Positions 1 through 9,372 of a stretch of DNA of 64,000 nt are shown here, one piece after another (positions within the stretch are counted from its first letter, which is position 1; every line of letters begins with the position of its first letter). The stretch is taken from the NCBI RefSeq assembly GCF_023657595.1, contig NZ_CP098323.1:2752001-2816000 (forward strand). Direction: 5' to 3'. The notes below the pieces were generated by a model. The model made no database searches. It had not been told where the DNA came from and saw only the letters and a program-made list of their open reading frames with translations. Both the position numbers and the translations under genes were made by a program. This stretch comes from Cytobacillus firmus. Its GTDB lineage: Bacteria; Bacillota; Bacilli; Bacillales; Cytobacillaceae.

Positions 1-776
1 TAAAAATTAAAGGCCGCATCTCTGGCAACCGCAATATGTACTTCCTGTCTTTCCGGCTGAGCATCAAAAATCGAAGAGGAAACCTCCAGGACATGGGCTT
101 TCGTTAGTTCCAGAAGCTGATCAATATCGACTGTTTCTTCAATCGCTTCTGCCAAACTTTCAAAATAGGAATCTAAATCACCGCGTTCAATGGCCGGCAC
201 CAGCCCCAAATGACGGCTTGGCATCTCGGCTACAGCTCCTTTTGGGAGATAGCCAATGACAGGAATTCCGCATTCTTGTTCAATTGCTGATTTGACAATG
301 TCAAAATGGCTTTTGCTTCCTAATTGATTGGCAAGGACACCAACGATATGGGAGCTTTCATCAAGCATTTGAAAACCTTTGACAATCGCAGCCGCACTTC
401 TTGCCATACTTGCCGCATTGACAATTAATATGACAGGACTTTTTGTAATCCCGCTAATATGGGCAGCAGATCCTTCATTGGATAATGGTGATTTGCCATC
501 ATAGAATCCCATTACTCCCTCAATAATTGATACGTCTGTATCGCAGCTTGCTCTTGCGACAATAGCACGCACGGTATCATGGGACATCATGAAACTATCA
601 ATATTTCGGGAAGGGCGTTTGGTGACAGCAGTATGATACGCCGGGTCAATGTAATCCGGGCCGCACTTAAAGCCCTGCACGGTTAACCCGCGCTTCAACA
701 GCGCACGCATAATGCCGATCGTGAAGGTTGTTTTTCCGACACCGCTTCCGGTTCCGGCCAGAACAAATCGATTCAT
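1..776 (-). CDS. cbiA: Cobyrinate a,c-diamide synthase CbiA, N-terminal part
   Basis: CbiA amidates the a and c side chains of cobyrinate using ATP and glutamine. Only the N-terminal ATP-binding domain (about 258 residues) lies in the window. It opens with LAGTGSGVGKTT, the deviant P-loop of the dethiobiotin-synthetase-like fold, followed by KCGPDYIDP and GVMGFYDG motifs of the family. The C-terminal glutaminase half is beyond the left edge, so the gene is partial by window position, not by mutation. The ATG at 776 is preceded by GAGGAGGGAAGAGG and overlaps the cbiG stop as ATGA, which suggests coupled translation. It is the last visible gene of the riboswitch-led cbi operon. Confidence 0.93.
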   Translation of the reverse strand, partial: MNRFVLAGTGSGVGKTTFTIGIMRALLKRGLTVQGFKCGPDYIDPAYHTAVTKRPSRNIDSFMMSHDTVRAIVARASCDTDVSIIEGVMGFYDGKSPLSNEGSAAHISGITKSPVILIVNAASMARSAAAIVKGFQMLDESSHIVGVLANQLGSKSHFDIVKSAIEQECGIPVIGYLPKGAVAEMPSRHLGLVPAIERGDLDSYFESLAEAIEETVDIDQLLELTKAHVLEVSSSIFDAQPERQEVHIAVARDAAFNF

Positions 777-1909
777 CCTCTTCCCTCCTCAAAATTGATA
801 CGTGCAATGCTGATGGTCACATTGCCGCTCTTCTTTTTCGCCAGCAGCAATTCCTTCGCATTTGCATACCTCATGGCCGCCGGCTCGCTGACCCCATAAG
901 CGCCGGTATATTTAAAGACGGTGTCCGACGGATTCTGCATAGGAATCTCATTCAGCTCTTCAGGTGTGTATGTAACAAACGGCCAGTTATATTTAGCTGT
1001 TAATTCCAGCAGGGCTGCCTCGTCTTTTTTCAGATTAATAGATGCAATCGCTTTGACACTTTTTTTGCTCAAACCTTGCTCCGCCAATGTTTCATCGATT
1101 ACTCTTTCAATCTCTGCCATTGACGTTCCTCGATTGCAGCCAATCCCAAGAACAATTGATTTTGGACGGTACAGGACGCCATTCTCAAGCAGCGCCTCTT
1201 CATGCGGCACTAGAATGCGATCTGTAATAAGTAATGCGGCTTGAGGCTTCGCCTTGATGGCTTCCTCTATAGATTGATAGATTTTTAGATTGTCCGGCAT
1301 TTCCCGGTCGTACATCCACCAATTCTTTTCCCCTGTTTCCTGCACGATTGCCACATGATCTTCATTGACAACCGATGCACTGACAGGTGTTAATTTTTCT
1401 TCACTATCCCACATCCACCCGAATTGGGCGCCAAATAAATCGACAGGAATCGTTTTTTGAACATCTGATGCGGTGGTCACAACGGGCGACGCCCCAATGG
1501 CATGGGCAAATTCATGGGTTAAGGCATTGGCACCGCCAATATGGCCGGATAACACGCTGATGACATACTGGCCTTTATCATCAACCACCAGCACACCAGG
1601 GTCCGTCTTTTTATCGATCAAAAGCGGGGCAATCATGCGGACGACAGCACCGAGGGAAATGATGCAGATTATCCCTTTATACTGCTGGAATAATGCGGGC
1701 AATAATAGGCGGACCGTGCCATCAAATAACTGAATTTGCCGTGCTTCTTCATCGCCCTGTTCGAATTTTTTCATATAATACAGGTCTGCATACGGGAATA
1801 TTTCCGCATAGCTTCTTGCATGCGCCACCCCATGCTTTGTAATGGCAACAAGAGCATAGGGTTTGCGCTTATCAATTACCGGCATTTCACCTTCGCGCAA
1901 ACTAATCAT
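773..1909 (-). CDS. cbiG: Cobalt-precorrin-5A hydrolase CbiG
   Basis: CbiG opens the delta-lactone of cobalt-precorrin-5A and releases the C20 two-carbon unit as acetaldehyde, a step found only in the anaerobic B12 pathway. The 378-residue length fits the three-part family. SLGAVVRMIAPLL and LSGHIGGANALTHEFA mark the N-terminal/middle domains, and GIGCNRGTSMAEIE with the following helices marks the C-terminal domain. The ATG at 1909 overlaps the cbiF stop by 8 nt. A second in-frame ATG at 1885 sits behind GAAGGTGAA and could be used. Its position between cbiF and cbiA matches the B. megaterium operon order. Confidence 0.93.
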   Translation of the reverse strand: MISLREGEMPVIDKRKPYALVAITKHGVAHARSYAEIFPYADLYYMKKFEQGDEEARQIQLFDGTVRLLLPALFQQYKGIICIISLGAVVRMIAPLLIDKKTDPGVLVVDDKGQYVISVLSGHIGGANALTHEFAHAIGASPVVTTASDVQKTIPVDLFGAQFGWMWDSEEKLTPVSASVVNEDHVAIVQETGEKNWWMYDREMPDNLKIYQSIEEAIKAKPQAALLITDRILVPHEEALLENGVLYRPKSIVLGIGCNRGTSMAEIERVIDETLAEQGLSKKSVKAIASINLKKDEAALLELTAKYNWPFVTYTPEELNEIPMQNPSDTVFKYTGAYGVSEPAAMRYANAKELLLAKKKSGNVTISIARINFEEGRG

Positions 1910-2684
1910 TCGCCGTCACACCTTTACGGAAGCCATGTGTGAACGTTTTGTCATATAGCTTCGAGCGGTATTCTTTTTCATGGATATGCGGGTCCAATGC
2001 CCAGCCTGCCAGAATCATCGCATGCTTGCGGATTCCGTTGACACGCATCGCTTCGTCCAGCTCAGACAGAGTGGTGCGGACAATTTTCTGATCCGGCCAA
2101 GAAGCACGCTGCACAACCGCAACTGGTGTATTGTCTTCCCATCCGGCTGCCTGCAGTTCTTTTGTGATTTTCTTTGTTAAGGTCGCACTCAGAAACATCG
2201 CGATTGTACAATGATGGCTGGCCAAAGCCTGTAATTTTTCACGCTCCGGCACTGGTGTCCGCCCCTCAGCCCTTGTTAAAATAAGCGTTTGTGTTAAATC
2301 CGGAATCGTCAGCTCTGCCCCGACTGCTGCTGCAGAGGCAAAAACAGAACTCACCCCCGGCACAACTTCACAGTCTATATCGTGCTGTTTCAATAGTGCC
2401 ACTTGCTCCATCGTTGCCCCGTACATCGCAGGGTCGCCTGTATGTAAACGCACTACTGTTTTGCCTTCTTGAACACGCTCGACAATGCATTCCACCATTT
2501 CTTCAAGATGCATTCCGGCTGTACGGATAATCTCCGCCGACTCCTTGGCTTCCGCCACTAAAGTCTCGCTGACAAGGGAGTCAGTGTACATGACAACATC
2601 AGCGTTATTTAATAGCTTTAAGCCTTTTACCGTAATTAAATCTGGATCTCCAGGTCCTGCTCCGATAATCCATATTTTTTTCAT
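1902..2684 (-). CDS. cbiF: Cobalt-precorrin-4 C11-methyltransferase CbiF
   Basis: SAM-dependent methyltransferase that methylates C11 of cobalt-precorrin-4. About 260 residues, the usual size. The tetrapyrrole methylase signature GAGPGDPDLIT is at the N-terminus, the SAM-loop HTGDPAMYGA is near residue 85, and GWALDP is near the C-terminus. I chose the ATG at 2684 because it forms an ATGA overlap with the cbiL stop and has a GGTGG element upstream. A longer version starting at 2702 lacks a binding site. It acts just before CbiG in the pathway and lies just before cbiG in the operon. Confidence 0.93.
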   Translation of the reverse strand: MKKIWIIGAGPGDPDLITVKGLKLLNNADVVMYTDSLVSETLVAEAKESAEIIRTAGMHLEEMVECIVERVQEGKTVVRLHTGDPAMYGATMEQVALLKQHDIDCEVVPGVSSVFASAAAVGAELTIPDLTQTLILTRAEGRTPVPEREKLQALASHHCTIAMFLSATLTKKITKELQAAGWEDNTPVAVVQRASWPDQKIVRTTLSELDEAMRVNGIRKHAMILAGWALDPHIHEKEYRSKLYDKTFTHGFRKGVTAND

Positions 2685-3385
2685 TTGCGCACCACCATAC
2701 ATGACAAGTAATTTAATTCAGCACCACGTAGCTCCTGCACATTCCATATGACCTCTTCGTCAGATGTAACCTTTGTCACAACATGTGTTTTGTCCAATAA
2801 ACTCATTTCATCCAATAGATTCAGCATATCGTCCAATACTTTCGCTACTTTAATGAAGACAATTGCATCATGAGTTTCAATCACCCGCCGCATTTCCTCC
2901 ATATTCTCGGTTGCCGGAATCATCGCGACATGGTCATCGCCATCAGCCAGGGCAATTCCCAAGCGATTAACAGAACCATTAAAAGACGAGATGCCAGCTA
3001 CCGTTTCAATTGGAACATCGGGATGCATCTTCTGCATCAGCTTCATTAAATGGATAAATGTGCTGAATAGCATCGGATCCCCTTCCGTAACGAATGCTAC
3101 ATCTTTTCCCTGAGACAGAAAGCCATAAATAGCTTTTGCGGATTTTGTCCATTCAGCCCTTAATGTCTCTTCGTCTTTTGTCATTGGAAAAACCAAACCG
3201 AGCATTTCTTTTTCTTCGGGATTTATATACATGTCTACAATTTGATGGGCGTAGGATTTACTGCCTCTTAATTTTTTTGGATAAGCAATGACCGGGCTTT
3301 CCTGTAATTTGCGGAATGCTTTTACCGTGATTAATTCCGGATCTCCCGGCCCGACTCCTAATCCATATAAAGTTCCGATTCTCAT
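2681..3385 (-). CDS. cbiL: Cobalt-precorrin-2 C20-methyltransferase CbiL
   Basis: SAM-dependent methylase adding the C20 methyl to cobalt-precorrin-2, the first committed step after cobalt insertion. 234 residues, typical for CbiL. GLGVGPGDPELITVKA at the N-terminus, PVIAYPKK (a CbiL hallmark) around residue 32, and FVTEGDPMLFSTF around residue 100 mark the fold. The ATG follows the cbiET stop directly (TAA then ATG), and its own stop overlaps the cbiF ATG. These tight junctions argue for one translationally coupled transcript. Confidence 0.93.
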   Translation of the reverse strand: MRIGTLYGLGVGPGDPELITVKAFRKLQESPVIAYPKKLRGSKSYAHQIVDMYINPEEKEMLGLVFPMTKDEETLRAEWTKSAKAIYGFLSQGKDVAFVTEGDPMLFSTFIHLMKLMQKMHPDVPIETVAGISSFNGSVNRLGIALADGDDHVAMIPATENMEEMRRVIETHDAIVFIKVAKVLDDMLNLLDEMSLLDKTHVVTKVTSDEEVIWNVQELRGAELNYLSCMVVRK

Positions 3386-4591
3386 TTAGTTCTTTCCTTT
3401 CTTTGCAGTCACAATAAAAATGGGATTTAACGGTTCGAAGCGCGTTAAATGCAGGATTGGCTTGCTTTTAGAAATCTGTGCCTGCATTACGGATACTTCG
3501 CAGCCCAGATTTTTCAAATGCTGCATCGCTTCTGCGAGATTTTCGATTGTGGCAATATTCATAACGAGCCGTCCATTTGGCTGCAGCCGTGAAAGGCATG
3601 ATTTCAATAAAAGCTCCATATTCCCGCCGTTGCCTCCAATAAAAATCGCATGCGGATCTGGAAATTCATCCAGCCTCTCAGGCGCCTTTCCAAGGACGGC
3701 CGTGAAATCTGTCCGATGCTTTAATTGATTCTCCAGGCAGTTTTCCAGATCGCCCTCATTCTTTTCAATCGCATACACGGCACCTTCCCGGGCTATTTTC
3801 GCTGCTTCAATTGCAACCGAGCCGGTGCAGGTACCGATATCCCAGACGATGCTGTTTTCCTTCAGCTCTAATTCCTGCAGACAAAGAGTCCTGATCTCCT
3901 TTTTCGTAATCAGGCCTTTATCCGGCTTTCTCTGTACGAACTTATCATCCGGAATTCCCAGTGAGGCACGCTCCACTGACACACGCTGCTTTAAAATCAC
4001 CACATTCAAGGGATAAAAAGACGATTGCTCCATTTCATCCAAAGTGAAAAAGCGGCAGCGTTCATCTTCCCCCTGCAGATTTTCAGCAACAAAAGCATCA
4101 TACTCCGTCATGCCGAACTTCTTTAAATACGCTGCAATGGCCTGAGGTGAATTCTTCTCATCTGTTAAAATAGCAATCTTTTTCCGCCCGTCAATTCTTT
4201 GGGCAAAGCCTTTAATAGAACGTCCGTGCAGGCTGACAATATACGCATCCTGCCAGCTCTCCTGCATTTTTGAAAAAGCGAGCTGAACAGAGCTTGTATA
4301 AGGATAAATCTCCAATGGAAGCTTTTTTGCTAATACACTGCCAAGCCCGTAAAACAGCGGATCACCCGACACCAAAATAACCGTATTGCGTGTTTCCTGC
4401 TGCAGGTCAGCCGTTAAGGCCGACAAGCCGCCTTTAATTACTTTTTTCTCTCCAGTAAATTCCCGGAAAAATTGCAAATGGCGTTCCCCGCCGACCAGGA
4501 CATCACATTCATGAATCCAGTCTATGTATGAGGGGAGCAAGCCTGCTGCGCCATTATCCCCGATACCAATCATCTTCATCCAATTTGTCAA
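3386..4591 (-). CDS. cbiET: Fused CbiE/CbiT: cobalt-precorrin-7 C5- and -6B C15-methyltransferase (decarboxylating)
   Basis: A natural fusion of two B12 methylases. Residues 1-200 form CbiE (tetrapyrrole methylase, [11 protein letters not shown] near the start, [11 protein letters not shown] near residue 85). Residues 215-401 form CbiT (Rossmann methyltransferase, with the SAM loop [16 protein letters not shown] and [13 protein letters not shown]). Together they methylate C5 and C15 and decarboxylate the acetate at C12. The likely start is the TTG at 4591 with GGAAAGG about 10 nt upstream, overlapping cbiD by 38 nt. In-frame ATGs at 4579 and 4573 lack a site. The same fusion occurs in B. megaterium. 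Confidence 0.92.
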   Translation of the reverse strand: MTNWMKMIGIGDNGAAGLLPSYIDWIHECDVLVGGERHLQFFREFTGEKKVIKGGLSALTADLQQETRNTVILVSGDPLFYGLGSVLAKKLPLEIYPYTSSVQLAFSKMQESWQDAYIVSLHGRSIKGFAQRIDGRKKIAILTDEKNSPQAIAAYLKKFGMTEYDAFVAENLQGEDERCRFFTLDEMEQSSFYPLNVVILKQRVSVERASLGIPDDKFVQRKPDKGLITKKEIRTLCLQELELKENSIVWDIGTCTGSVAIEAAKIAREGAVYAIEKNEGDLENCLENQLKHRTDFTAVLGKAPERLDEFPDPHAIFIGGNGGNMELLLKSCLSRLQPNGRLVMNIATIENLAEAMQHLKNLGCEVSVMQAQISKSKPILHLTRFEPLNPIFIVTAKKGKN

Positions 4592-5690
4592 TATTCTCAG
4601 CCTTTCCTAGACAGCTTCCGTTCATGGCATACAGAGTTGTCGAAACTTTGACGCTTGCGTTCATATGATTCAGTGCATAATAGCAGCAGTTTCGGCAAAG
4701 GGCTTCAAAGAATTCTTCGTTTCCCTGAAGGATTTCACCCACCTGTGAAGCCGTATTTGCCTGTAAAATGTCCTGCTGAATTTCCTCACTGACTCCCACT
4801 TTATTGGCCATACCTGCTAAAAACTCGAAACTGACTGGTGCACTTTTCGAGTGCACCATCATGACTCCCTGTGCAACCTTTGAGAATTTCCCCATCATCC
4901 CTACAAGAGAGACTTTGGGAATCTTCTTCCTTGCTATATTCTTCAAAGTAAAACCGACAAAGTCGCCCATTTCGATAAAGGCTTCTTCCGGCAAATTCGG
5001 ATACTGCTTCATGGCAAATTTCTCACTGCGTCCGCCTGTTGTAATGACTAAATGCTCACATCCTGCTTCTTTTGCCACATTGATCGCCTGAGCGATACTT
5101 GCCATATAGGCGGAACTGGAAAATGGAACCACCGTTCCCCTTGTTCCTAATATCGAGATTCCTCCGATAATTCCTAATCGGCCATTCAATGTTTTTTCAG
5201 CTATTTCTGCACCGTCCGGAACCGAAATGACTACTTCAATGCCCCGATTTACTTTATATTTGTCCATTGCTTCCTGGACGACACCATGGATCATTTTACG
5301 CGGCACCGGGTTGATCGCTGCCTGCCCTACCGCTACTGGCAGCCCGGCTTTCGTGACCCGGCCTACACCGATCCCGCCATCTAAATGGATGCCTTCTGTT
5401 ATGGCATAAGTGACCGTACTTTGAATTCGTGCCTGATGTGTGGCGTCCGGGTCGTCCCCGGCATCTTTGATCGTTTCGCACATGACCCGGCCATCTGACC
5501 GATCAAAAGCCGTCACTTTAAAAGTGGCATACTGGCCAACCGGCAGATAAATCGTAACTTCATTTGGCACCTCTCCGGTCACAAGCGCCTGCAGCGCTGC
5601 CTTTGTCATGGCTGCGGCACAGGCACCTGTCGTATAGCCGTGCCGCATTTGGGATGGATCTTTTTTATTTCGCTGCTTTTGCCCGTTCAT
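4554..5690 (-). CDS. cbiD: Cobalt-precorrin-5B C1-methyltransferase CbiD
   Basis: CbiD methylates C1 during anaerobic corrin ring formation, and is unrelated in fold to the other methylases. The diagnostic [16 protein letters not shown] lies at the N-terminus, with [18 protein letters not shown] near the middle and the C-terminal cysteine-rich stretch [11 protein letters not shown]. Total length about 378, as in the family. The ATG at 5690 places the GYTTGAC motif about 16 residues in, as in relatives. An upstream in-frame ATG at 5711 is possible, and neither has a clear binding site. It overlaps cbiC by 26 nt, so coupling is probable. Confidence 0.9.
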   Translation of the reverse strand: MNGQKQRNKKDPSQMRHGYTTGACAAAMTKAALQALVTGEVPNEVTIYLPVGQYATFKVTAFDRSDGRVMCETIKDAGDDPDATHQARIQSTVTYAITEGIHLDGGIGVGRVTKAGLPVAVGQAAINPVPRKMIHGVVQEAMDKYKVNRGIEVVISVPDGAEIAEKTLNGRLGIIGGISILGTRGTVVPFSSSAYMASIAQAINVAKEAGCEHLVITTGGRSEKFAMKQYPNLPEEAFIEMGDFVGFTLKNIARKKIPKVSLVGMMGKFSKVAQGVMMVHSKSAPVSFEFLAGMANKVGVSEEIQQDILQANTASQVGEILQGNEEFFEALCRNCCYYALNHMNASVKVSTTLYAMNGSCLGKAENIDKLDEDDWYRG

Positions 5691-6339
5691 CCGCCATAAT
5701 CGAAATGGCATTCAGCGCAGCGACCGTCACTGTACTGCCACCCTTTCTCCCTGCATTCGTAATAAATGGGATCCCTTCAAGCACGGCCAGCTCGGCTTTG
5801 GACTCTGCCGCTGATACAAAGCCGACTGGCATGCCAATAATCAAGTCAGGTTTTGCGAGGCCTTCTTTAATTAAACGAATCAATTCCAGCAGTGCTGTTG
5901 GCGCATTGCCGATAGCATAGATTCCTCCTTGATGCAGACTCGTTGCTTTTTGCATGGAAATGATCGCACGTGTTGTTCCCTGGGCCTTTGCTTCTTTAGA
6001 AACATCTTCATCCGCAATATAACAATGCAGGTCCCCGCCATGCTTTTGGAATCGCTTGCGTCCTGACCCGCTTTCAATCATCTGAACATCTGCCACGACA
6101 TGACGGCCCGCCAAAATCGATTGAACCCCTGCTTCAATGGCATCAGGTGTGAAAATCATGCTGCGTCCCAGCTCAAAATCTGCCGAGGCATGGATGACGC
6201 GCCGAACCACCAGCCATTGCTCGTCAGTAAATGGATGTTCGCCCATCTCCTCTTTTATAATTGCGAAGCTGTGGTCATAAATTTTATCCGGATCTACCGT
6301 TACCGGTACAAATGTGGTATTAAAGTTCATGTTTGCCAT
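5665..6339 (-). CDS. cbiC: Cobalt-precorrin-8X methylmutase CbiC
   Basis: CbiC moves the methyl group from C11 to C12 of precorrin-8, giving hydrogenobyrinate or cobyrinate. 224 residues, the normal length. HASADFELGRSM contains the histidine expected to protonate the ring, and GNAPTALLELIRLI and GMPVGFVSAAESK are family blocks. The ATG at 6339 has GGGAGGG 9 nt upstream and overlaps the end of cbiJ by 13 nt. It is embedded in the cbi operon between the reductase and cbiD genes. Confidence 0.94.
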   Translation of the reverse strand: MANMNFNTTFVPVTVDPDKIYDHSFAIIKEEMGEHPFTDEQWLVVRRVIHASADFELGRSMIFTPDAIEAGVQSILAGRHVVADVQMIESGSGRKRFQKHGGDLHCYIADEDVSKEAKAQGTTRAIISMQKATSLHQGGIYAIGNAPTALLELIRLIKEGLAKPDLIIGMPVGFVSAAESKAELAVLEGIPFITNAGRKGGSTVTVAALNAISIMADERAKAAK

Positions 6340-7097
6340 GTGTAAAGCCCTCCCAATTTTTGAGTCACTTCTTCGAAAGAAGTGCAGAAGTTTTCATATA
6401 CAAGCGGCGGCCGCTTAATCAAAATAACAGGAATCCCCATTTCCAGGGCAGCGGCCATTTTTTCATCCACCGATCCCACTTTGCCGCTTTCTTTCGTAAT
6501 CATCAGGGTCACTTCATACTGCTCACATAGAGCTTTGTTTAATGATTCGGAAAAAGGTCCCTGGATCGCAATAATGTCCTTTTGTTTAACGCCAAGCTTT
6601 TGGCATTTTTCCATGTTTCCCATATTTGGAAGCATCCTGCATACAAGCCGGATCTCATCCCGCATCAAATAGTTAGTAAAGATTTCGAGCGTTTTGCTGC
6701 CGGTTGTCAGCATGATTGTCCCTTTATGCGATTGAGCCAATTTTGCTGCTTCCTCATAGCTTTCAGCTTCAGTGATGAGCGGTGAGATAAACTGTTCCTT
6801 TGGCCTTTCGTAACGTATGTAAGGAATGCTGCATGCTTTAGCTGCTGCCATGGCCGTTTTTGACGCTTCTTCCGCGTAGGGATGACTGGCATCAATCACA
6901 GTGGTCACCTCTTGCATCTGAATCAGTTCAATCATGTCATTTTCTGTCAGCCGACCCACTTTATAAGAAATGCCTTCAGCTTTCAAGCTGTCAGCTGCCG
7001 ATTCTGTGACAACGGTTGCCAATAAGGGATAACCTTGATTTTTCAATTGAATGGCTAATGCTCTCGCATCACTTGTGCCTGCTAAAAATAAAATCAT
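6327..7097 (-). CDS. cbiJ: Cobalt-precorrin-6A reductase CbiJ
   Basis: NAD(P)H-dependent reductase that reduces the macrocycle of precorrin-6A. 256 residues, as in CbiJ/CobK. LFLAGTSDARALAIQL at the N-terminus is the nucleotide-binding start, and VIDASHPYAEEAS near residue 70 is the signature of the family. The ATG at 7097 is preceded by AGGAGG with good spacing, 9 nt after the cbiH60 stop. No cbiX cobalt chelatase gene lies between cbiH60 and cbiJ, although B. megaterium has one there. Confidence 0.93.
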   Translation of the reverse strand: MILFLAGTSDARALAIQLKNQGYPLLATVVTESAADSLKAEGISYKVGRLTENDMIELIQMQEVTTVIDASHPYAEEASKTAMAAAKACSIPYIRYERPKEQFISPLITEAESYEEAAKLAQSHKGTIMLTTGSKTLEIFTNYLMRDEIRLVCRMLPNMGNMEKCQKLGVKQKDIIAIQGPFSESLNKALCEQYEVTLMITKESGKVGSVDEKMAAALEMGIPVILIKRPPLVYENFCTSFEEVTQKLGGLYTWQT

Positions 7098-7106
7098 GAG
7101 ATCCTC

Positions 7107-8729
7107 CTAATCCCCGCATGGTGCCGGCTCTACTTCGATCTTGGAGCTCATATCCTGATAGGTAAAATACTGAATTTTTTTCACGCGCTTAAAATATTTA
7201 AAAAGCCGTTCATTCGGATGCGCATTTTCTTTGTATTCTTCGATAATCTCCTTTAATAACGGCACCAGCTGTTCAGGCTCAATTCCCTCTGCCACCGGCT
7301 GGGCAGCATGGGCTGTACGGCCAACCGGCTTTGCCCCGATAAATAAATCAAACTTCTTCTTGCGGTAAACAATGCCGATATCATCAAATACCGCCCGATA
7401 ACAGGCCATACCGCAGCCATTAAAGCCAATATGCAGTTCCTTTGGTAGCTTTAAGCCGCCAAGTTCAGCTGCAATTTCCTCTGCATATGGAATGGATTCT
7501 GCCTTCTCCCCGTAGCAAAAATCGCAGGCTTTTACATTTAGAACATCACCTACCGGCATGACTGTCAGATCATGCTGTTCGAGTTTTTCCACAATCGACT
7601 GAGGCCGTCCGGTTGGAATCTTGATTAAAAATCGGTGATCCGGTGTATATTCCATGGTGCCTTTCTTGCCAACAGCTTCTGCCAGTACACGCATTTGGTC
7701 AGCTGTAATAAATTTATTGGCAACACCAGGCGATACCGCAAATTCAAAAATATCTTCGATTGGCTGCTGCACCAAATGTGTTTGGTCAATCTCCGATTTC
7801 GTCACCATCGATAATGCCTTAAATGCCATATCCAAAGAGCTGGATTCTTGTCTTTTTCTCTGGATCTGCTCGTAGCCGGCCTGTGCTTCCCCGGTTTCCT
7901 GATTTAATGCCCATGGCTCCGCTTCCTTTTTTAAACGCTGATGCGGCTTTAAGGTTTGCTTCTCTTCACCAAGCGTATACTTGCGCTGATAGCCTCTTGG
8001 TGTAATGATTTTATTGTCATAAAAGAAAGTGGAGGAATTCCCGATCACAACTGTTGTCAGCATGCCAATATCATGATCAAGCATTTCCGCCAGTGTCGTC
8101 AGAATGACATTCTGATTTTCGCGGTAAGCACTTTTCACCAGCCCCACTGGTGTATCAGGAGATCGATATTTTAATAGAATCCTTTGTGCCTCGACAATCT
8201 GGCGTGTCCGCCGGCCGCTTTTCGGGTTATATAAAGCAATGACAAAATCCGCCATACCGGCTGCTTCAATGCGCTTTTCGATCACCTTCCAGGGTGTTAA
8301 ATGGTCACTCAGACTGATGGTGCAGGAGTCATGCATGACAGGTGCACCCAGTAAGCTCGCACATGAATTAATCGCCGAGATGCCAGGAACAATTTCCACT
8401 TCGATTCCTTCTTCTTCCGTCCAGCCCATTTCGATCAGCACTTCATACACTAAGCCGGCCATGCCATATACCCCTGAATCACCGCTCGAGATCACGGAAA
8501 CAATATGGCCGGCTTCAGCTCTTTTCACTGCATCCTGCGCACGGGATACCTCTTCAGTCATTCCTGTGCTGACAATCGAACTTGCTGTTACGAATGGCAT
8601 GATCAGCTCTACGTAAGTTTTGTAGCCAATAATACAATCACTCTGCTGCAGCGCATCTACAGCCCGTTTGGTTATATGCTCACGATCGCCCGGACCAAAG
8701 CCGACAACAAAGATTTTCCCCTTTTTCAT
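7107..8729 (-). CDS. cbiH60: CbiH60: cobalt-factor III C17-methyltransferase fused to an Fe-S domain
   Basis: First gene of the operon. Residues 1-250 are the CbiH methylase that methylates C17 and contracts the ring (VVGFGPGDREHIT, SSGDSGVYGMAG, ALYNPKSGRR). A linker of about 60 residues leads to a C-terminal domain like ferredoxin-nitrite/sulfite reductase half domains, with CDFC and CGMAC cysteine pairs fitting a [4Fe-4S] site. The 540-residue total matches CbiH60 of B. megaterium, where the extra domain is part of the anaerobic ring-contraction enzyme. The ATG at 8729 follows TTGGAGGTAAGCCT, a strong site, so longer in-frame extensions upstream are unlikely to be used. Confidence 0.93.
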   Translation of the reverse strand: MKKGKIFVVGFGPGDREHITKRAVDALQQSDCIIGYKTYVELIMPFVTASSIVSTGMTEEVSRAQDAVKRAEAGHIVSVISSGDSGVYGMAGLVYEVLIEMGWTEEEGIEVEIVPGISAINSCASLLGAPVMHDSCTISLSDHLTPWKVIEKRIEAAGMADFVIALYNPKSGRRTRQIVEAQRILLKYRSPDTPVGLVKSAYRENQNVILTTLAEMLDHDIGMLTTVVIGNSSTFFYDNKIITPRGYQRKYTLGEEKQTLKPHQRLKKEAEPWALNQETGEAQAGYEQIQRKRQESSSLDMAFKALSMVTKSEIDQTHLVQQPIEDIFEFAVSPGVANKFITADQMRVLAEAVGKKGTMEYTPDHRFLIKIPTGRPQSIVEKLEQHDLTVMPVGDVLNVKACDFCYGEKAESIPYAEEIAAELGGLKLPKELHIGFNGCGMACYRAVFDDIGIVYRKKKFDLFIGAKPVGRTAHAAQPVAEGIEPEQLVPLLKEIIEEYKENAHPNERLFKYFKRVKKIQYFTYQDMSSKIEVEPAPCGD

Positions 8730-8833
8730 AGGCTTACCTCCAATTAAGAAAAGCACATGCGCCATTCCTGCTGCCTTACTGCTCAAGCAGGCGGCCTGCG
8801 CCATCTAGTTCTCAAAGTTCAATGATTCTTGCC

Positions 8834-8877
8834 AAATAAAAAATGCCTGCACTCCTTTTCAAAGGAATACAGGCATA
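8834..8877 (-). terminator. Intrinsic terminator of the cobalamin riboswitch
   Basis: On the minus strand ATGCCTGTATTCCTTT pairs with AGGAGTGCAGGCAT around a short GAAA loop, followed by TTTTTATTT. It lies between the aptamer and the cbiH60 ribosome binding site, the right place for the expression platform that stops transcription when cobalamin is bound. Confidence 0.85.
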
Positions 8878-8963
8878 TGAAATGACAGTATAAAAATAAG
8901 CATACTGAAACCCAAAAACAATTGATCATAATTGTCCCGCCTATACTTCTCCCTCCGAAAAGC

Positions 8964-9124
8964 AAGTGTCGTTTAAATAAGCAGGTTTCCTGACTTAAGC
9001 TTCTTCTTACTCTTACACCTTCCCGATTTCTCAGTGGCATTGTAATTTCATCAGCTATTACAGTAGCGGGGGCTGTACCAGGTTTTCACTGGTTTCCCTT
9101 TTACCTCACAAATAGTGAGCACTT
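8964..9124 (-). ncRNA. Cobalamin (AdoCbl) riboswitch aptamer
   Basis: Read on the minus strand, the segment carries the conserved core in order: GGGAAACCAGTGAAAACC, then ACAGCCCCCGCTACTGT, then GCCACTG, and finally the B12 box AAGTCAGGAAACCTGC. AAGTG at the 5' edge can pair with CACTT at the 3' edge as P1. These are the signature blocks of cobalamin riboswitches. Placed 235 nt upstream of cbiH60 and followed by an intrinsic terminator, it should repress the cbi operon when cobalamin is plentiful. I see no convincing -35/-10 pair upstream, only an AT-rich tract with TATATT near 9157. Confidence 0.93.
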
Positions 9125-9372
9125 ATTCAAATTGATATATTAATTTTTTACTAATATAACATATAATGACCAAATTTGACATATTATTTTTTTCTTAATT
9201 TTTTTAATGCTGTGTTAATGCCTTAGACTTTTTGAAATAAGATTTGGTAAAAGACATCAGCAAGTGTGCTCTTCACAAAATGAAACTCGCCGATTGGCTA
9301 GTTCTAAGGACACTTCATGAGCAATCCCGATGATTTTCTCTCATCTAAAATTTTGGAGACCGAAGATTAGCA

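Noticed and set aside
8819-9040. 73-codon minus-strand frame upstream of cbiH60
   Set aside because: It lies inside the cobalamin riboswitch and its terminator, so the open frame is incidental.
9129-9372. Second regulatory RNA between the riboswitch and dsdA
   Set aside because: I looked for conserved cores or a terminator for dsdA and saw only AT-rich DNA.
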